Of a DNA stretch of 64,000 nt, positions 53,893 through 64,000 are shown piece after piece (position 1 is the first letter of the stretch; each line of letters opens with the position of its first letter). This DNA comes from Jiella marina (GTDB lineage Bacteria > Pseudomonadota > Alphaproteobacteria > Rhizobiales > Rhizobiaceae): NCBI RefSeq assembly GCF_024359545.1, contig NZ_JAKQZG010000014.1:1-64000 (forward strand), read 5' to 3'. A model generated the notes under the pieces. The model was not told the DNA's origin. It was given only the letters and a program-made list of their open reading frames with translations, and did no database searches. Position numbers and translations under genes: made by a program.

Positions 53893-54803
53893 ACCGGCTT
53901 ATCCTTGCGCATGCGCTTGAGGAGCTTCTCGCGCTCTTCGAGCCGGGCATTGCGGCGGGCCAACGCGTCGGGCGTCAGCTTCACGACGACGCGGTCGTCG
54001 AGACGCATGTCGACGGCAGCGATGTCGCGCGAGAGCAACGCATTCTGCCGATCCATACGCACGACCTCCGCCAAAGCCTTGAGGGGCTCGGTTTCCGGCA
54101 GCCGGACGACGATTCCATTCTCGAGTTCGAGGTCCCAGCGGCGGCTCCCCACCCGGATATAGGCCTTCACCCTTGCGCGAAGCTCGGGCACGGCCTCCAT
54201 CTCGTCGACGAGACCGGCCGCGGTCGCGGCAGCGCCTTCGCCCACGACAACGGGCAGAGCATCGAAGCGCCCCGGCGCGTAAGGCACGATCGTCTTGCCC
54301 TCGCGATTGATGACGAAGAAGCGCTGGCCGGTCTGCCAGACAGCATAGGGGCGATGCTCGGTGACCTCGATCTGGACGCGATTGGGCAGGATCTTCGCCA
54401 CCGACACCCGGTCGATCCAGGGCATCGCCTCCAGCGTCTCGCGCGCCGCAGTCGGGTCGAGCGAGAGGAGCGTCGTCGAGCCGGTTTCCCAGAGCGCCTG
54501 CAGAACATCGATTTCCGAAGTTTCTGCATTGCCGACCACGTCGATCTTCTCGATCGAGAAACCGAAGGATTGGCCGACCCCATCAACGACGTCGACCACG
54601 TGTCCGCCCTGGACGACCCCGTAAGCGATAGCACCAGACGTCACCGCCAGAGCCAGCATGCCGAAGCGCGGCAACCGCATGGCGGCGGCCGCGTTCCCGA
54701 TCCCGGCCAGACGTCGAGCGAGCCGGATTGCGGTGAGCCTGTGCCGGCTCGGACCCTGATGAGCCTCCAACCGCGCTTCGATTTCGGGCATCAGCGATCG
54801 CAT
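53889..54803 (-). CDS. ftsQ: Cell division protein FtsQ
   Basis: A 304-residue bitopic division protein. The cytoplasmic N terminus (about 45 residues, basic) is followed by one membrane helix ([21 protein letters not shown]), a POTRA domain ([78 protein letters not shown]) and a C-terminal beta domain. It links early and late divisome proteins. The gene overlaps ddl by 13 bases and ftsA by 4, so ddl-ftsQ-ftsA form one tight operon. Confidence 0.94.
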   Translation of the reverse strand: MRSLMPEIEARLEAHQGPSRHRLTAIRLARRLAGIGNAAAAMRLPRFGMLALAVTSGAIAYGVVQGGHVVDVVDGVGQSFGFSIEKIDVVGNAETSEIDVLQALWETGSTTLLSLDPTAARETLEAMPWIDRVSVAKILPNRVQIEVTEHRPYAVWQTGQRFFVINREGKTIVPYAPGRFDALPVVVGEGAAATAAGLVDEMEAVPELRARVKAYIRVGSRRWDLELENGIVVRLPETEPLKALAEVVRMDRQNALLSRDIAAVDMRLDDRVVVKLTPDALARRNARLEEREKLLKRMRKDKPV

Positions 54804-55714
54804 GACGCGTCCTCCACCATCCAGGTGAGGAGATCTTCGAAACTGTGGCCGGCCGCGCGCGCGATATCCGGCACCAGCGACGTCGGCGTCATGCCGGGCT
54901 GGGTATTGACCTCGAGCCAGACGAGTTCGCCCCCCTCGCCGAAACGATCGTCGTATCGAAAGTCGGAACGCGAGATGCCACGGCAGCCAATCGCCTCGTG
55001 GGCTGCGAGCGAGTGCTCCTGGATGCGCCGCGCCACGGGCTTCGGGATGTCAGCCGGCACGACATGGCGCGAACCACCCGGCTGGTATTTCGATTCATAG
55101 TCGTAGAAGGCGTAGCCCTCGGGCACGATCTCGCAGACTTCGAGCGCGACACCGCCCATCACGGCGCAGGTGAGTTCGCGACCGTGGACGTATCGCTCGG
55201 CCATGATCATGTCGCCATAGGGCCAGTCGGAGGCGTAGAGTTCCTGCGGAGGGCGCGACTGGTCCTCGCGGACGATCAGGACGCCGAAGCTCGATCCTTC
55301 CGCCACCGGCTTGATGACGTAGGGCGGCGGCATGACATGCGCCGGAGCCGCGTCCAGCCGATGCAGAACCTTGGCCTCGGCGATCGGCACACCGGCGGCC
55401 TTGGCGACGATCTTCGCCCGCTCCTTGTGCATGGCGAGCGCCGAAGCGAGCACGCCGGAATGGGTGTAGGGAATTGCCAGATATTCCAGGATGCCCTGGA
55501 TCGTGCCGTCCTCGCCGAAGGGACCGTGCAGGGCGTTGAAGGCGACATCCGGCTTGAGCTCGGCAAGCCGGGCCGCGACCTGGCGGTCGACGTCGACGCG
55601 GGTGACCTGGTAGCCGACCTTCTCGAGCGCGTCGGCGCAGGCGTTTCCCGACGACAGGCTCACGGGGCGCTCCGAAGAGAACCCGCCCATCAAGACTGCT
55701 ATGTGCTTCGCCAT
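54791..55714 (-). CDS. ddl: D-alanine--D-alanine ligase
   Basis: A 307-residue ATP-grasp enzyme that makes the D-Ala-D-Ala end of the peptidoglycan stem. Conserved stretches are [62 protein letters not shown] and [19 protein letters not shown]. Length matches the shorter DdlB type. It starts the ddl-ftsQ-ftsA run; a perfect CtrA-type site lies 59 bases before its ATG. In related genomes murB usually precedes it, but here there is no murB. Confidence 0.95.
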   Translation of the reverse strand: MAKHIAVLMGGFSSERPVSLSSGNACADALEKVGYQVTRVDVDRQVAARLAELKPDVAFNALHGPFGEDGTIQGILEYLAIPYTHSGVLASALAMHKERAKIVAKAAGVPIAEAKVLHRLDAAPAHVMPPPYVIKPVAEGSSFGVLIVREDQSRPPQELYASDWPYGDMIMAERYVHGRELTCAVMGGVALEVCEIVPEGYAFYDYESKYQPGGSRHVVPADIPKPVARRIQEHSLAAHEAIGCRGISRSDFRYDDRFGEGGELVWLEVNTQPGMTPTSLVPDIARAAGHSFEDLLTWMVEDASCDR

Positions 55715-56042
55715 TCCGCGCCCGTTCCCCGTCGACAGAAGAGGGTTTGGGCCATTTTTCGCAGAACGATGGTTAAACGAAGGTTAACCGACTGTGGCGA
55801 AAGCAAGAAATTTGAAAGGGTCAGGCGGGGAAACGGTCAGGGATCCGGCCAAAGTGAGTGCTTAGTCCAGGCTGGGTCGCGACTTCTCCAGGAAGTGTGC
55901 ACCGTCGACGCCGAGACGAAAGCGTTGCGATCGCAAGAGCGAGAATTCGTTCTTTATTCAGCGATCTTAATGGATTGCGCTCTCCCGCTCATGTATTGAA
56001 TGACGCTCCAGTCTTCCTTCGGAGAACAGCCCTCCAGGGAAA
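55715..56042. other. Gene-free gap between murC and ddl where murB would be expected
   Basis: About 330 bp without a credible open frame on either strand. Translations of the gap show no MurB motif, so this is a clean absence rather than a decaying gene. It contains the CtrA-type site at 55773-55788 and moderately AT-rich sequence, suggesting a promoter region for ddl-ftsQA. Confidence 0.7.
55773..55788 (+). promoter_or_regulatory. Perfect CtrA-type binding site before ddl-ftsQA
   Basis: TTAA (55773-55776), seven bases, then TTAAC (55784-55788): the full CtrA consensus TTAA-N7-TTAAC, preceded by GG and followed by CG. It is 59 bases upstream of the ddl start. CtrA is the cell-cycle master regulator of alphaproteobacteria and controls ftsQA and ftsZ in Caulobacter. 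Confidence 0.7.
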
Positions 56043-57464
56043 TCAGCCAACCGCCTTCTGCGCATCGAGCTTTTCCAGCTGCTTGGGGAGCGCATAGGCC
56101 CATTGGGTGATCGAGCCGGCGCCAAGACATACGACCATGTCGCCGGGCTGGGCGAGCTGGTGCACGAGGGGTGCGATCTCCTCCGGCCCGTCGATGAGAC
56201 GGGCGTCGCGATGTCCGCCGAGCTTCAGCCGCTCGACGAGCATTTCGGAATTGACGAATTCGATCGGATCCTCGCCCGCCGCATAGACGGGTGCGATGAC
56301 CACCGTGTCGGCATCGTTGAAGCAGGCGGCAAATTCGGAGAAGAGCGCCTGCAGCCGGGTGTAGCGGTGCGGCTGGACGATGGCGATGACGCGGCCTTCC
56401 GCCGAAGAGCGCGCCGCCGCGAGAACCGCGCGGATTTCCACCGGGTGATGGCCGTAATCGTCGTAGATCGCGACGTCGTTGACGACACCGGTCAGGGTGA
56501 AGCGTCGCCTGACGCCTCCGAAACTCGCCATGCCGTTGCGGATCGCATCGCCCGAAATGCCGAGCCGGTGCGCGACCGCCACGGCCGCCGTCGCATTGGA
56601 CACGTTGTGGCGGCCCGGCATCGGCAGCGCCAGATCGGCAATGTGCTCTGTCTTGCCGGTGACGCGGTCGCGGATGGAGACGTCGAAGCGCGAGCGGCCC
56701 GCTTCGAAGCGCAGATTCTCGAAGCGCACGTCCGCCTGAATGTTCTCACCATAGGTGATCACCCGGCGGTCTTCGATCTCGCCCACCAAGCCCTGGACGA
56801 CGGGATGATCGAGGCACATGACGGCAAAGCCGTAGAACGGGACGTTCTCGATGAAAGAGCGAAAGGCCGCCCGGACATTCTCGAAGGTCCCGTAATGGTC
56901 GAGATGTTCCGGGTCGATATTGGTGACGACTGCGACGTCGGCAGGCAGTTTCAGAAAGGTGCCGTCGCTCTCGTCCGCCTCGACGACCATCCAGTCGCCG
57001 GTGCCCATGCGCGCATTGGTGCCATAGGCGTTAATGATGCCGCCATTGACCACGGTCGGATCCAGCCCGCCGGCATCGAGCAGGGTCGCGACCATGGAGG
57101 TGGTGGTGGTCTTGCCGTGGGTGCCGCCGATGGCGATCGCCTGACGGAAGCGCATGAGTTCGGCCAGCATCTCCGCGCGCCGGACGATCGGCAGGAGGCG
57201 TTCCCTGGCAGCGGCGAGTTCCGGATTGGTGCGCCGGATCGCGGTCGATACGACGACGACCTCCGCCGTTCCCAGATTCTCCGCCGAATGGCCGATATGG
57301 ACGGTGACGCCCTTCTCCCTCAGCCGCGTGACATTGGCGTTTTCGCTCTGATCGGAGCCCTGCACGGTGTAGCCGAGATTGACCAGCACCTCGGCGATGC
57401 CGCTCATGCCGATCCCGCCGATCCCGATAAAATGCACCGGTCCGATATTCGGCGGCATCTTCAT
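56043..57464 (-). CDS. murC: UDP-N-acetylmuramate--L-alanine ligase
   Basis: A 473-residue Mur ligase adding L-Ala to UDP-MurNAc. Seen are the N-terminal [20 protein letters not shown] nucleotide motif, the ATP loop [39 protein letters not shown] and the C-terminal [14 protein letters not shown]. Length and motifs are complete. It is 30 bases downstream of murG. The next gene in transcription direction is ddl after a 328-base gap that lacks murB. Confidence 0.96.
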   Translation of the reverse strand: MKMPPNIGPVHFIGIGGIGMSGIAEVLVNLGYTVQGSDQSENANVTRLREKGVTVHIGHSAENLGTAEVVVVSTAIRRTNPELAAARERLLPIVRRAEMLAELMRFRQAIAIGGTHGKTTTTSMVATLLDAGGLDPTVVNGGIINAYGTNARMGTGDWMVVEADESDGTFLKLPADVAVVTNIDPEHLDHYGTFENVRAAFRSFIENVPFYGFAVMCLDHPVVQGLVGEIEDRRVITYGENIQADVRFENLRFEAGRSRFDVSIRDRVTGKTEHIADLALPMPGRHNVSNATAAVAVAHRLGISGDAIRNGMASFGGVRRRFTLTGVVNDVAIYDDYGHHPVEIRAVLAAARSSAEGRVIAIVQPHRYTRLQALFSEFAACFNDADTVVIAPVYAAGEDPIEFVNSEMLVERLKLGGHRDARLIDGPEEIAPLVHQLAQPGDMVVCLGAGSITQWAYALPKQLEKLDAQKAVG

Positions 57465-57494
57465 GGCTGAAATCCTTATTCTTCCAATGGGACG

Positions 57495-58595
57495 TCAGAC
57501 GGCCTGACCGACACCGGGCATAGAGGCAACGAGATCGGCGAGCAAGGCGGCGGCATTTGGCACACCGGTCGAACGCGCGGCGGCAGCCATGCGGCTCGCC
57601 CGCTCCGGATCGTGAGCGATACCGGAAATCAACTCGGCGAGGCGTTCGGGCGACAACTCAGACTGCGCACAGACGAGCGCCCCGCCCTCCGCCTCAAGCC
57701 GCGCAGCATTCGCCGCCTGGTCATGGTCCAGCGCATAGGGGTACGGCACGAGAATTGCCGGGCGCCCGATCACAGCAATCTCTGAAACCGTCGACGCGCC
57801 GGAGCGGCTGACGACGAGGTGGCCCTTGCCGATCCGGTCGGCCATGTCGGTGAAGAAAGGAGCGACCTCAGCCTCGATGCCGCTCTGGGCATAGTGCGCC
57901 CGCACGCGCTCCTCGTCGTCGGCGCGGGCCTGCTGGGTGAGCACGAGCCGCTGCCGCAGTTCGGCCGGCAGGAGGGCGACGGCCTTCGGAATAGCATCCG
58001 AAAAATACTGGGCGCCCTGGCTGCCGCCGAAGACCACCAGGCGGAAGCGCTCGTCCGGCCCCGACGGCTGGTAGCCGAGCTTCGCCGCCTCGAGCACCGC
58101 CGGGCGCACCGGATTTCCGGTCACGACGATCTTGTCGCGGAACAATGGATCGGCCTTGTCCTGAGGAATGCCAGCCGCGATCCGGTCGACGCGCCGCGCC
58201 AGAAACTTGTTGGCGCGTCCCATGACGGCGTTCTGCTCGTGGATGATCGTCGGCCGCCCGGCGCGGGTCGCCGCCATCAGCGGCGGCACGGTCGGATAGC
58301 CGCCGAAGCCGATGACGACGGCGGGACGGATCTTGCGGACCAGTCGTCCCGCCTCGCGAAAGCCCTGCCAAAGCGTCCAGAGGGACTTGGCGACGGCGAA
58401 GGGATTCTTCGAAGCGAAAGTCGCCGAGCGGACCCGATGGACCTCTTTCACGGGAAAGCGCTCGGCATAGCGTCCGGCCCGCTCGTCGGTGACGAGTTCC
58501 ACGGTGTGACCACGGGCGATCAGTTCATGAGCGAGCGCTTCGGCGGGAAAGAGATGCCCGCCGGTGCCACCGGCGGCAAGAAGAATGGTGGGCAT
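57495..58595 (-). CDS. murG: UDP-GlcNAc:lipid I N-acetylglucosaminyltransferase
   Basis: A 366-residue GT28 enzyme that makes lipid II on the inner face of the membrane. Motifs: [72 protein letters not shown] and [35 protein letters not shown]. All substrate-binding loops are present. It starts at ATG 58595, 143 bases after the small membrane-protein gene; the gap shows no clear promoter or terminator. Confidence 0.96.
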   Translation of the reverse strand: MPTILLAAGGTGGHLFPAEALAHELIARGHTVELVTDERAGRYAERFPVKEVHRVRSATFASKNPFAVAKSLWTLWQGFREAGRLVRKIRPAVVIGFGGYPTVPPLMAATRAGRPTIIHEQNAVMGRANKFLARRVDRIAAGIPQDKADPLFRDKIVVTGNPVRPAVLEAAKLGYQPSGPDERFRLVVFGGSQGAQYFSDAIPKAVALLPAELRQRLVLTQQARADDEERVRAHYAQSGIEAEVAPFFTDMADRIGKGHLVVSRSGASTVSEIAVIGRPAILVPYPYALDHDQAANAARLEAEGGALVCAQSELSPERLAELISGIAHDPERASRMAAAARSTGVPNAAALLADLVASMPGVGQAV

Positions 58596-58738
58596 GGAAA
58601 CTCGTGAAGGAATGGGAGCGAAACACTGCCCGGCCCAATTCGCAAACAGGGCTAGATGCCAGCGTCAGTGTGTGCCACCTAACATTGGGCGAGTGTCACT
58701 CCTAGTGTGGCGACCCGCGGCGCTGACCGAAGCCTGCC

Positions 58739-58885
58739 TCAACCTCGATCGGATTTGTGCCGAGTTTTCGCGCGAGCGTGGGCTTGTGCGGTCATGCGGC
58801 GCGCATCGCGCAGGACAAGCCAGCCGATCAGCAACGCGCTGAGGGGCGTGACCAGAAGCAGAGCTGCCGTCTCGATGGGGCTCAT
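58739..58885 (-). CDS. Small unknown membrane protein, 48 residues, between murG and ftsW
   Basis: ATG at 58883-58885 overlaps the stop of the preceding 88-residue gene (ATGA). The 48-residue product starts MSPIETAALLLVTPLSALLIGWLVL, a single membrane helix, followed by a very basic tail (RDARRMTAQAHARAKTRHKSDRG), which should lie in the cytoplasm. Coupling to its neighbour and position inside the division cluster support it as real. I do not recognise the family; it may assist FtsW/MurG complexes, but this is only inference from position. Confidence 0.6.
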   Translation of the reverse strand: MSPIETAALLLVTPLSALLIGWLVLRDARRMTAQAHARAKTRHKSDRG

Positions 58886-59148
58886 TTATCCAGCTCCCGA
58901 AGGGTGCGTTTCGCAAATTTATGTAAGGCGAAACTCGCCAAAAAGCAAAGCATGGCAACGGCAATGGCGAGCCAGCCCTGCCCCACATTGACCAGGATTG
59001 TCGAGGGGATCGAGAGGCCTCCAATCAGGAAAAGGCCGATAGCGATACCGTTCGAATAGGCGGCCTGGAGCTTGATCTGTTCGCGCTCAGCCTCCGTCCT
59101 GGGCGTCGGCGTCCCCGTGCCGACATCCCAGAAGTCGCGCTCCATCAC
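58882..59148 (-). CDS. Small unknown two-helix membrane protein, 88 residues, next to ftsW
   Basis: An 88-residue protein starting M(M)ERDFWDVGTGTPTPRTEAEREQIKLQAAYSNG, then two membrane helices (IAIGLFLIGGLSIPSTILVNVGQGWLAIAVAMLCFLASFALHKFA) and a basic end (KRTLRELDK). It begins 6 bases after the ftsW stop, with a GGTGATGGAG ribosome-like stretch, and overlaps the next small gene by 4 bases. It is therefore in the cell-wall operon. The family is unknown to me. Confidence 0.7.
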   Translation of the reverse strand: MMERDFWDVGTGTPTPRTEAEREQIKLQAAYSNGIAIGLFLIGGLSIPSTILVNVGQGWLAIAVAMLCFLASFALHKFAKRTLRELDK

Positions 59149-59154
59149 CGGCGC

Positions 59155-60309
59155 TTACGCACCATGGAGAACCATGGTCCGTTGCACGAGTTGATCGGTA
59201 TAGGAGCGGTTTTCCGGCCGCTTGCGGGTCAGCGCCAGGACGAAGCCGGCGGACATGGCGATCGCCAGCATCGACGAGCCGCCATAGGAGATGAAGGGCA
59301 GCGTCATGCCCTTGGCCGGCATCAGCTGCAGATTGACCGCCATGTTGATGATCGACTGGAGGCCGAAGATGAAGACGAGGCCACAGATCGCCAGTCGCGT
59401 GAACACGTCGCGCTGCTTCAGGGCAACGGACAGGCCGCGCAGGACAATGAAGGAGAAGATCGCGGCGAGAGCCATGCAAGCGATGATTCCGAATTCCTCG
59501 GCAAGCACCGAAAAGGCGAAGTCGGTGTGGCTGTCGGGCAGAAGCCGCTTGACGGTGCCTTCCCCCGGCCCCTGACCGAGCCAGCCGCCGTTGAAGATCG
59601 CCTCGCGCGCCCGGTCGGTCTGGAACGTGTCACCCTCGCCCGTCCAGAACCGATCGATACGGCTCGCCACATGGGGAAACACGAAATAGGCACTGGCTGC
59701 GCCGGCGAGCCCCAGGCCGCCGAGAACGCCGATCCAGAGCCAGGGCACGCCGGCCATGAAGAACAGTCCGCCCCAGGCTCCGGCGACCAGGATCGTCTGG
59801 CCGAGATCGGGCTGGGCCACGAGCAGAGCCGCCACCACCAGAAGCAGGATCATCGCGTAGAGATTGCCCGGAACATCGGGTGTGCGGGCCTGTTCGGAGA
59901 ACAGCCAGGCGCAGATGATCACGAAACAGGGCTTCATGAACTCCGAGGGCTGGAGATTCAGCGGGCCAAGGTCGATCCAGCGCCGCGCACCCTTGATCTC
60001 CGTGCCGATGAACAGGGCCGCGACCATCATCACGACCGAGACCCCGAGGATGAGAAAGGCAGCGCGGCGTACACCGCGCGGCGTCAGCAGCGAGGTTGCG
60101 AACATCACCAGACAGGAGGGAATCAGAAACAAGGCGTGACGCTTCACGAAATGGAACGGCTCCAGCCCGATCCGTTCCGCCACCGGCGGGCTGGCGGCAA
60201 AGGACAGCATCGCCCCGCCGACGAGCAAGGTGAGGAAGGCCACGAGCAGCCACCGGTCGACCCCTCGCCACCAATCGGCGACCACATTGCGCCCCAGCTT
60301 GAACGTCAT
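59155..60309 (-). CDS. ftsW: Peptidoglycan glycosyltransferase FtsW
   Basis: A 384-residue SEDS protein that polymerises lipid II at the division site. About ten helices with conserved motifs are visible: KGARRWIDLGPLNLQPSEFMKP, ALLVAQPDLGQTILV, GGWLGQGPGEGTVKRLLPDSHTDFAFSVLAEEFG, and the C-terminal KGMTLPFISYGGSSMLAIAMSAGFVLALTRKRP. The catalytic Asp (PDSHTDF loop) is in place. ATG at 60309 overlaps the murD stop; a GTG one codon earlier is less likely. Confidence 0.95.
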   Translation of the reverse strand: MTFKLGRNVVADWWRGVDRWLLVAFLTLLVGGAMLSFAASPPVAERIGLEPFHFVKRHALFLIPSCLVMFATSLLTPRGVRRAAFLILGVSVVMMVAALFIGTEIKGARRWIDLGPLNLQPSEFMKPCFVIICAWLFSEQARTPDVPGNLYAMILLLVVAALLVAQPDLGQTILVAGAWGGLFFMAGVPWLWIGVLGGLGLAGAASAYFVFPHVASRIDRFWTGEGDTFQTDRAREAIFNGGWLGQGPGEGTVKRLLPDSHTDFAFSVLAEEFGIIACMALAAIFSFIVLRGLSVALKQRDVFTRLAICGLVFIFGLQSIINMAVNLQLMPAKGMTLPFISYGGSSMLAIAMSAGFVLALTRKRPENRSYTDQLVQRTMVLHGA

Positions 60310-61706
60310 CACGATTCCCCGCGGATCGGCTCGATATCGGGCAGGCTCTCGACCGCAGCGCGGAAAGCGTCACCCCGAACCTCGAAATTTCGAAACTGAT
60401 CGAAGCTCGCGCAGGCGGGAGAGAGAAGCACCACGGCGTCCTCGCCCGCCGCATCGGCGTCGGCCGCCGCATGCGCGACGGCAACCGCCAGTGTGCCAGA
60501 GATTTCGTAAGGAATTCGTTCACCAAGAGTGGCAGCGAAGGATGGCGCCGCCTCTCCGATCAGATAAGCCTTGGCGATCCGCGGGAAATACGGCTTCAGC
60601 GCCGCGATTCCTCCCTCTTTCGGCAGCCCGCCGGCGATCCAGTAGATGCGTTTGAAGGCCGCGAGCGCGGGGGCCGCGGCGTCCGCATTGGTCGCCTTCG
60701 AATCATTGACGAACAGAATGCGCCCGCGGCGGCCCACCTGTTCCATGCGGTGGGCAAGTCCCGGAAAGCTGCGAAGACCCCGCCGGATGGCCTCGTCCTC
60801 CACTTCGAGACAAGTCAGGGTCGCCACGGCCGCGGCCGCATTCTGCGCGTTGTGGCGCCCGCGCAGCGAACCGATTTCCGAAAGGTCGAAGGTCGCCGGC
60901 TCGAAACCGGGCATGCGGCGGTGAAGCGACTTTCCGTCGAAACCGACCCCGCGTTCGATCGCCGCGGCCTGGGAAATCCGCGTCACATGCTTGCCGTCGG
61001 ATTCCAGCCCCATGACGATCTGCCGAGAGGGCTCGTCGTCGACGCCGACGATCGCCATCGTGGCGCCGGAGACCAGCCGCGCCTTGATCGCCGCATAGTT
61101 TCCCATGCTGCCATGGCGATCGAGATGATCGGGGGAGAGGTTGAGAAGGACACCGACGGTCGGCTCGATCGTCGGCGTCAAGTCGATCTGATAGGAGGAG
61201 CACTCCACCACATAGTGATTTTCCGGCGCCAGCTCGTCGAGCGTGAGCACCGCGACACCGATATTGCCGCCGAGCTGAGTGTTCCGGCCGGCGCTTTTCA
61301 GACAATGGGCGATGAGAGCCGTCGTCGTTGACTTGCCGTTCGTTCCGGTGATGGCAACGAACGGTGCCGACGAGGCAATGGAGCGCCGCTCCTGGCAAAA
61401 AAGTTCGACATCCCCCATCACGGGCACGCCATGCACCCGCGCCAGTTCGACCGTCCAATGGGGCTTGGGGTGAGTGAGAGGCACACCGGGCGACAGGACG
61501 AGCGCGCGGAACCGCGTCCAGTCCGCGTCCCGAAGGGCACCCGTCGGAATCCCCTCCGAGGCCGCCTTCTCCACGCTTGCAGGATTGTCGTCGAAGGCAA
61601 GCACATCGGCGCCGCCGGCGACCAGCGCACGCGCCGTGGCGAGGCCGGAACCGCCGAGCCCGAACAATGCAATCCGCTGGCCGGAGAACGTTCGGACGGG
61701 AATCAT
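60309..61706 (-). CDS. murD: UDP-MurNAc-L-alanine--D-glutamate ligase
   Basis: A 465-residue Mur ligase adding D-Glu. Motifs: [22 protein letters not shown] at the N terminus, [19 protein letters not shown] (ATP loop), [31 protein letters not shown] and [23 protein letters not shown] at the end. Complete. It is 10 bases downstream of mraY and overlaps ftsW, so the mraY-murD-ftsW order is tightly coupled. Confidence 0.96.
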   Translation of the reverse strand: MIPVRTFSGQRIALFGLGGSGLATARALVAGGADVLAFDDNPASVEKAASEGIPTGALRDADWTRFRALVLSPGVPLTHPKPHWTVELARVHGVPVMGDVELFCQERRSIASSAPFVAITGTNGKSTTTALIAHCLKSAGRNTQLGGNIGVAVLTLDELAPENHYVVECSSYQIDLTPTIEPTVGVLLNLSPDHLDRHGSMGNYAAIKARLVSGATMAIVGVDDEPSRQIVMGLESDGKHVTRISQAAAIERGVGFDGKSLHRRMPGFEPATFDLSEIGSLRGRHNAQNAAAAVATLTCLEVEDEAIRRGLRSFPGLAHRMEQVGRRGRILFVNDSKATNADAAAPALAAFKRIYWIAGGLPKEGGIAALKPYFPRIAKAYLIGEAAPSFAATLGERIPYEISGTLAVAVAHAAADADAAGEDAVVLLSPACASFDQFRNFEVRGDAFRAAVESLPDIEPIRGES

Positions 61707-61716
61707 CGCGCCTCGC

Positions 61717-62799
61717 CTATCTGAGTTTGAGGGTCGACAAACCCACGAATGCCAGCATGAATGCGATGATCCAGAAGCGTACCACCACCTGGCTTTCGGT
61801 CCAACCGAGCTTCTCGAAATGGTGATGGATCGGGGCCATGAGGAAGACGCGCTTGCCGGTCAGTTTGAACGAGACGACCTGGATGATCACCGACAGCGCC
61901 TCGATGACGAAGAGCCCGCCAATGATGGCAAGCACGATCTCGTGCTTGGTCGCAACAGCAACGGTGCCGGTGAGACCGCCCAGCGCCAGCGAGCCGGTGT
62001 CACCCATGAAGATCGCGGCCGGCGGCGCGTTGAACCAGAGGAAGCCGAGCCCCGCACCGATCACCGCACCGCAGAGCGGCGCGAGTTCGCCCGTACCCGC
62101 GACATAATGGATCTGCAGGTAGTTCGAGAAATTCACATTGCCGGCGACATAGGCGATCAGACCAAAAGCTGCAGCGGCGATCATGATCGGCACGATCGCC
62201 AACCCGTCGAGCCCATCGGTCAGATTCACCGCGTTGCCCGCTCCGACCACGACGACGGCAGCAAAGCCGATATAGAACCAGCCGAGATCCAGCAGAAGCT
62301 GCTTGATGAAGGGAAAGGCGAGCGAGGTGGCGAAGCTGCCGGTACCGGCATGGACGATGATCCCGGCCGCCAGAGCCGCGATGACGAATTCGAGCGCGAG
62401 GCGCGACTTGCCGGAAAAGCCCTTGTCACTCTGCTTGGTCACTTTGAGATAGTCGTCGTAGAAACCGATCGCCCCGAAACCGACCGTGACCATCAGGACT
62501 GTCCAGACATAGACGTTCTGGAGATCGGCCCACAGCAAGGTCGAGACGATGACACCCGAGAGGATCATCAAGCCGCCCATGGTGGGCGTGCCGGCCTTCT
62601 TGAAATGGGTCTGCGGGCCGTCGGCGCGAATCGGCTGTCCCCGGCCCTGGCGGATCCGAAGCGCGGAAATGATGGCCGGACCGAACAGGAAGACGACGAT
62701 GAAGCCGGTGATCATCGCCGCGCCGGTGCGGAAGGTGATGTAGCGAAAGACGTTGAAGAGCGGAAATGCGTCGCCGAAATTTCCGAGATACGCGATCAT
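61717..62799 (-). CDS. mraY: Phospho-MurNAc-pentapeptide transferase MraY
   Basis: A 360-residue ten-helix enzyme forming lipid I from UDP-MurNAc-pentapeptide and undecaprenyl phosphate. Motifs: [11 protein letters not shown], the Asp-rich [54 protein letters not shown] and [25 protein letters not shown]. All catalytic Asp and the HHH loop are present. Overlaps murF by 4 bases. Confidence 0.96.
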   Translation of the reverse strand: MIAYLGNFGDAFPLFNVFRYITFRTGAAMITGFIVVFLFGPAIISALRIRQGRGQPIRADGPQTHFKKAGTPTMGGLMILSGVIVSTLLWADLQNVYVWTVLMVTVGFGAIGFYDDYLKVTKQSDKGFSGKSRLALEFVIAALAAGIIVHAGTGSFATSLAFPFIKQLLLDLGWFYIGFAAVVVVGAGNAVNLTDGLDGLAIVPIMIAAAAFGLIAYVAGNVNFSNYLQIHYVAGTGELAPLCGAVIGAGLGFLWFNAPPAAIFMGDTGSLALGGLTGTVAVATKHEIVLAIIGGLFVIEALSVIIQVVSFKLTGKRVFLMAPIHHHFEKLGWTESQVVVRFWIIAFMLAFVGLSTLKLR

Positions 62800-64000
62800 T
62801 CCCCGCCTCCGCCGCTCGGCTCGGAAGGCGCATCCGCCGAGGCGGCCGCCGGTGCCGGCTCGGCAGGCTTCACCTCGTATCGTTCGAGAAGCTTTTCGAC
62901 CAAGGGGGAGAATCCAATGCTCTTCGACGCCTTCACCATGACGACGTCGCCGTCGCGGAAGCTCCTTAACAGATCGGCGAGGAGTTCGTCGTTGCTTTCA
63001 TGCCACTGACAGGCGATCTCCCCGGCCAGAACCTCATCCAGCGCCTTCATCTCCTCCCCGGCGAGGAACACCATGTCGACGCCGCCGGCGAGAATCGGCT
63101 CCTTCAGTTCCGCATGGAGCGTCGGCGAGGTTTCTCCAAGCTCCAGCATGTCGCCCAGAACGGCAATGCGCCGTCCGCCCTCGCCGCTTTCGGCCCGCGA
63201 AAGGACATCGATCGCAGCGCGCATGGAAGCCGGGTTGGCGTTGTAGCTGTCGTCGATCAGTGTGACGGTCGTACCGCCAGGCATGGCGAGCTTGTGTCGC
63301 CCGCCCCGCCCCTTCACGGCCCGCCAGCTCGACAGTGCGTTTGCCACCGCCTGGACATCGGCGCCGATCCGGTGCGCGGCACCCAGAACGGCCAGAACGT
63401 TCTGCGCCATGTGGCGGCCGGGGATGGAAAGCGTCAGCTTCACCGGCTCGCCGGCAATTTCCGCCTCGACTTCGGCCCCCTGCCGATCCGAGCGGAAATC
63501 CAGCAGACGATAATCGGCCCCGGCCGATTCGCCGAAGGTCGCGATTTCCTTGACGCCGGCCTTGCGGGCATAGGTCGCAAGCGGGCCGCATTGCGGGTCA
63601 TCGGCGTTGAGGATGGCCGTGCCGTCTGCCACCACGCCCTCGAAGATCTCGGCCTTTGCCTGCGCGATCTCGTCGAGATCGCGGAAATGACCGAGATGCG
63701 CCGGCGCGATCAGCGTGATGATGGCGACGTGAGGCCGGACGAGCTTGACCAAAGGGCGGATCTCGCCGGGATGGTTCATGCCGATCTCGAAGACCGCAAA
63801 GCGGCAATCGGCCGGTAGCCGCGCGAGAGACAGCGGCACGCCCCAGTGGTTGTTGAAGGAAGCCGCGCTCGCATGGACTCTGCCGCAGGCCGAAAGGCCG
63901 TGGCGAAGCGCTTCCTTGCTGGTCGTCTTCCCGACGCTGCCTGTCACGGCGACGATCTTGGCGCGCGAGCGAGCCCGCGCGGTTTCCGCCAGCCGCGAGA
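62796..64000 (-). CDS. murF: UDP-MurNAc-tripeptide--D-Ala-D-Ala ligase, N terminus beyond the right edge
   Basis: The C-terminal about 400 residues of MurF; the frame runs off the right edge, so about 60-80 N-terminal residues are missing. The ATP loop [18 protein letters not shown] is near the edge. Others are [58 protein letters not shown] and [23 protein letters not shown] variable tail follows ([21 protein letters not shown]). It adds D-Ala-D-Ala made by Ddl to the stem peptide. Confidence 0.94.
   Translation of the reverse strand, partial: SRLAETARARSRAKIVAVTGSVGKTTSKEALRHGLSACGRVHASAASFNNHWGVPLSLARLPADCRFAVFEIGMNHPGEIRPLVKLVRPHVAIITLIAPAHLGHFRDLDEIAQAKAEIFEGVVADGTAILNADDPQCGPLATYARKAGVKEIATFGESAGADYRLLDFRSDRQGAEVEAEIAGEPVKLTLSIPGRHMAQNVLAVLGAAHRIGADVQAVANALSSWRAVKGRGGRHKLAMPGGTTVTLIDDSYNANPASMRAAIDVLSRAESGEGGRRIAVLGDMLELGETSPTLHAELKEPILAGGVDMVFLAGEEMKALDEVLAGEIACQWHESNDELLADLLRSFRDGDVVMVKASKSIGFSPLVEKLLERYEVKPAEPAPAAASADAPSEPSGGGGE

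Noticed and set aside
61474-63009. 511-codon plus-strand open frame opposite murD, mraY and murF
   Set aside because: It spans the ends of three intact cell wall genes and has no recognisable domain.

Overview
The window looks like chromosome of a GC-rich alphaproteobacterium of the order Hyphomicrobiales (Rhizobiales). The evidence is a class I lysyl-tRNA synthetase, a PodJ-like polarity protein, ExoD, an FtsZ with a long linker, a perfect CtrA-type site before ddl-ftsQA, and the order murF-mraY-murD-ftsW-murG-murC-ddl-ftsQ-ftsA-ftsZ-lpxC-bamD-recN-ligA. A family such as Aurantimonadaceae is possible, but the sequence does not settle it.

Positions 1-9576 are the right-hand part of a prophage or prophage remnant. 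A late cassette runs left to right with 4-base stop/start overlaps: an AT-rich partial gene, a gp6-like connector, an HK97-gp10-like protein, a DUF3168 protein, a head-tail joining protein, and small and large terminase. A 916-residue tape measure protein with an embedded M15-type peptidase domain follows. No portal, protease, capsid, major tail, fibre, lysis or integrase gene is visible; some may lie left of the window. After the tape measure comes a gene-free, hairpin-rich stretch of about 960 bp, then four small unknown genes and a convergent 44-residue membrane protein. The prophage side abuts the 3' end of a minus-strand tRNA-Gln(CUG) at 9577-9650, a plausible attachment site.

From 10 to 43 kb is ordinary chromosome. 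It holds a DNA-repair pair (Lhr-like helicase and PdeM phosphoesterase), a TauE exporter with its TIGR02186 partner, podJ, and a beta-oxidation block in which a MerR regulator sits beside a 13-bp-arm palindrome ahead of fadA, with an EAL protein and fadJ beyond. Next come SH3, YihY, S24 repressor and thermonuclease-like genes, lysK, a TerB-like gene, a solute-binding protein, a GspE-N/glycosyltransferase fusion, a haem-motif nucleotide cyclase, an entericidin-like lipoprotein whose 3' end is tandemly duplicated, a patatin, exoD, a CoxE-like VWA protein, cytochrome b561, azlCD and a YbjN protein.

From 43 kb to the right edge the minus strand carries the cell wall and division cluster: ligA, a flavin monooxygenase, recN, bamD, lpxC, ftsZ, ftsA, ftsQ, ddl, murC, murG, two tiny coupled membrane-protein genes, ftsW, murD, mraY and partial murF. 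murB is absent from its usual place between murC and ddl; that gap holds the CtrA-type site. Strong terminators follow ftsZ and bamD, so lpxC-bamD and recN appear to be separate transcription units from ftsQAZ.
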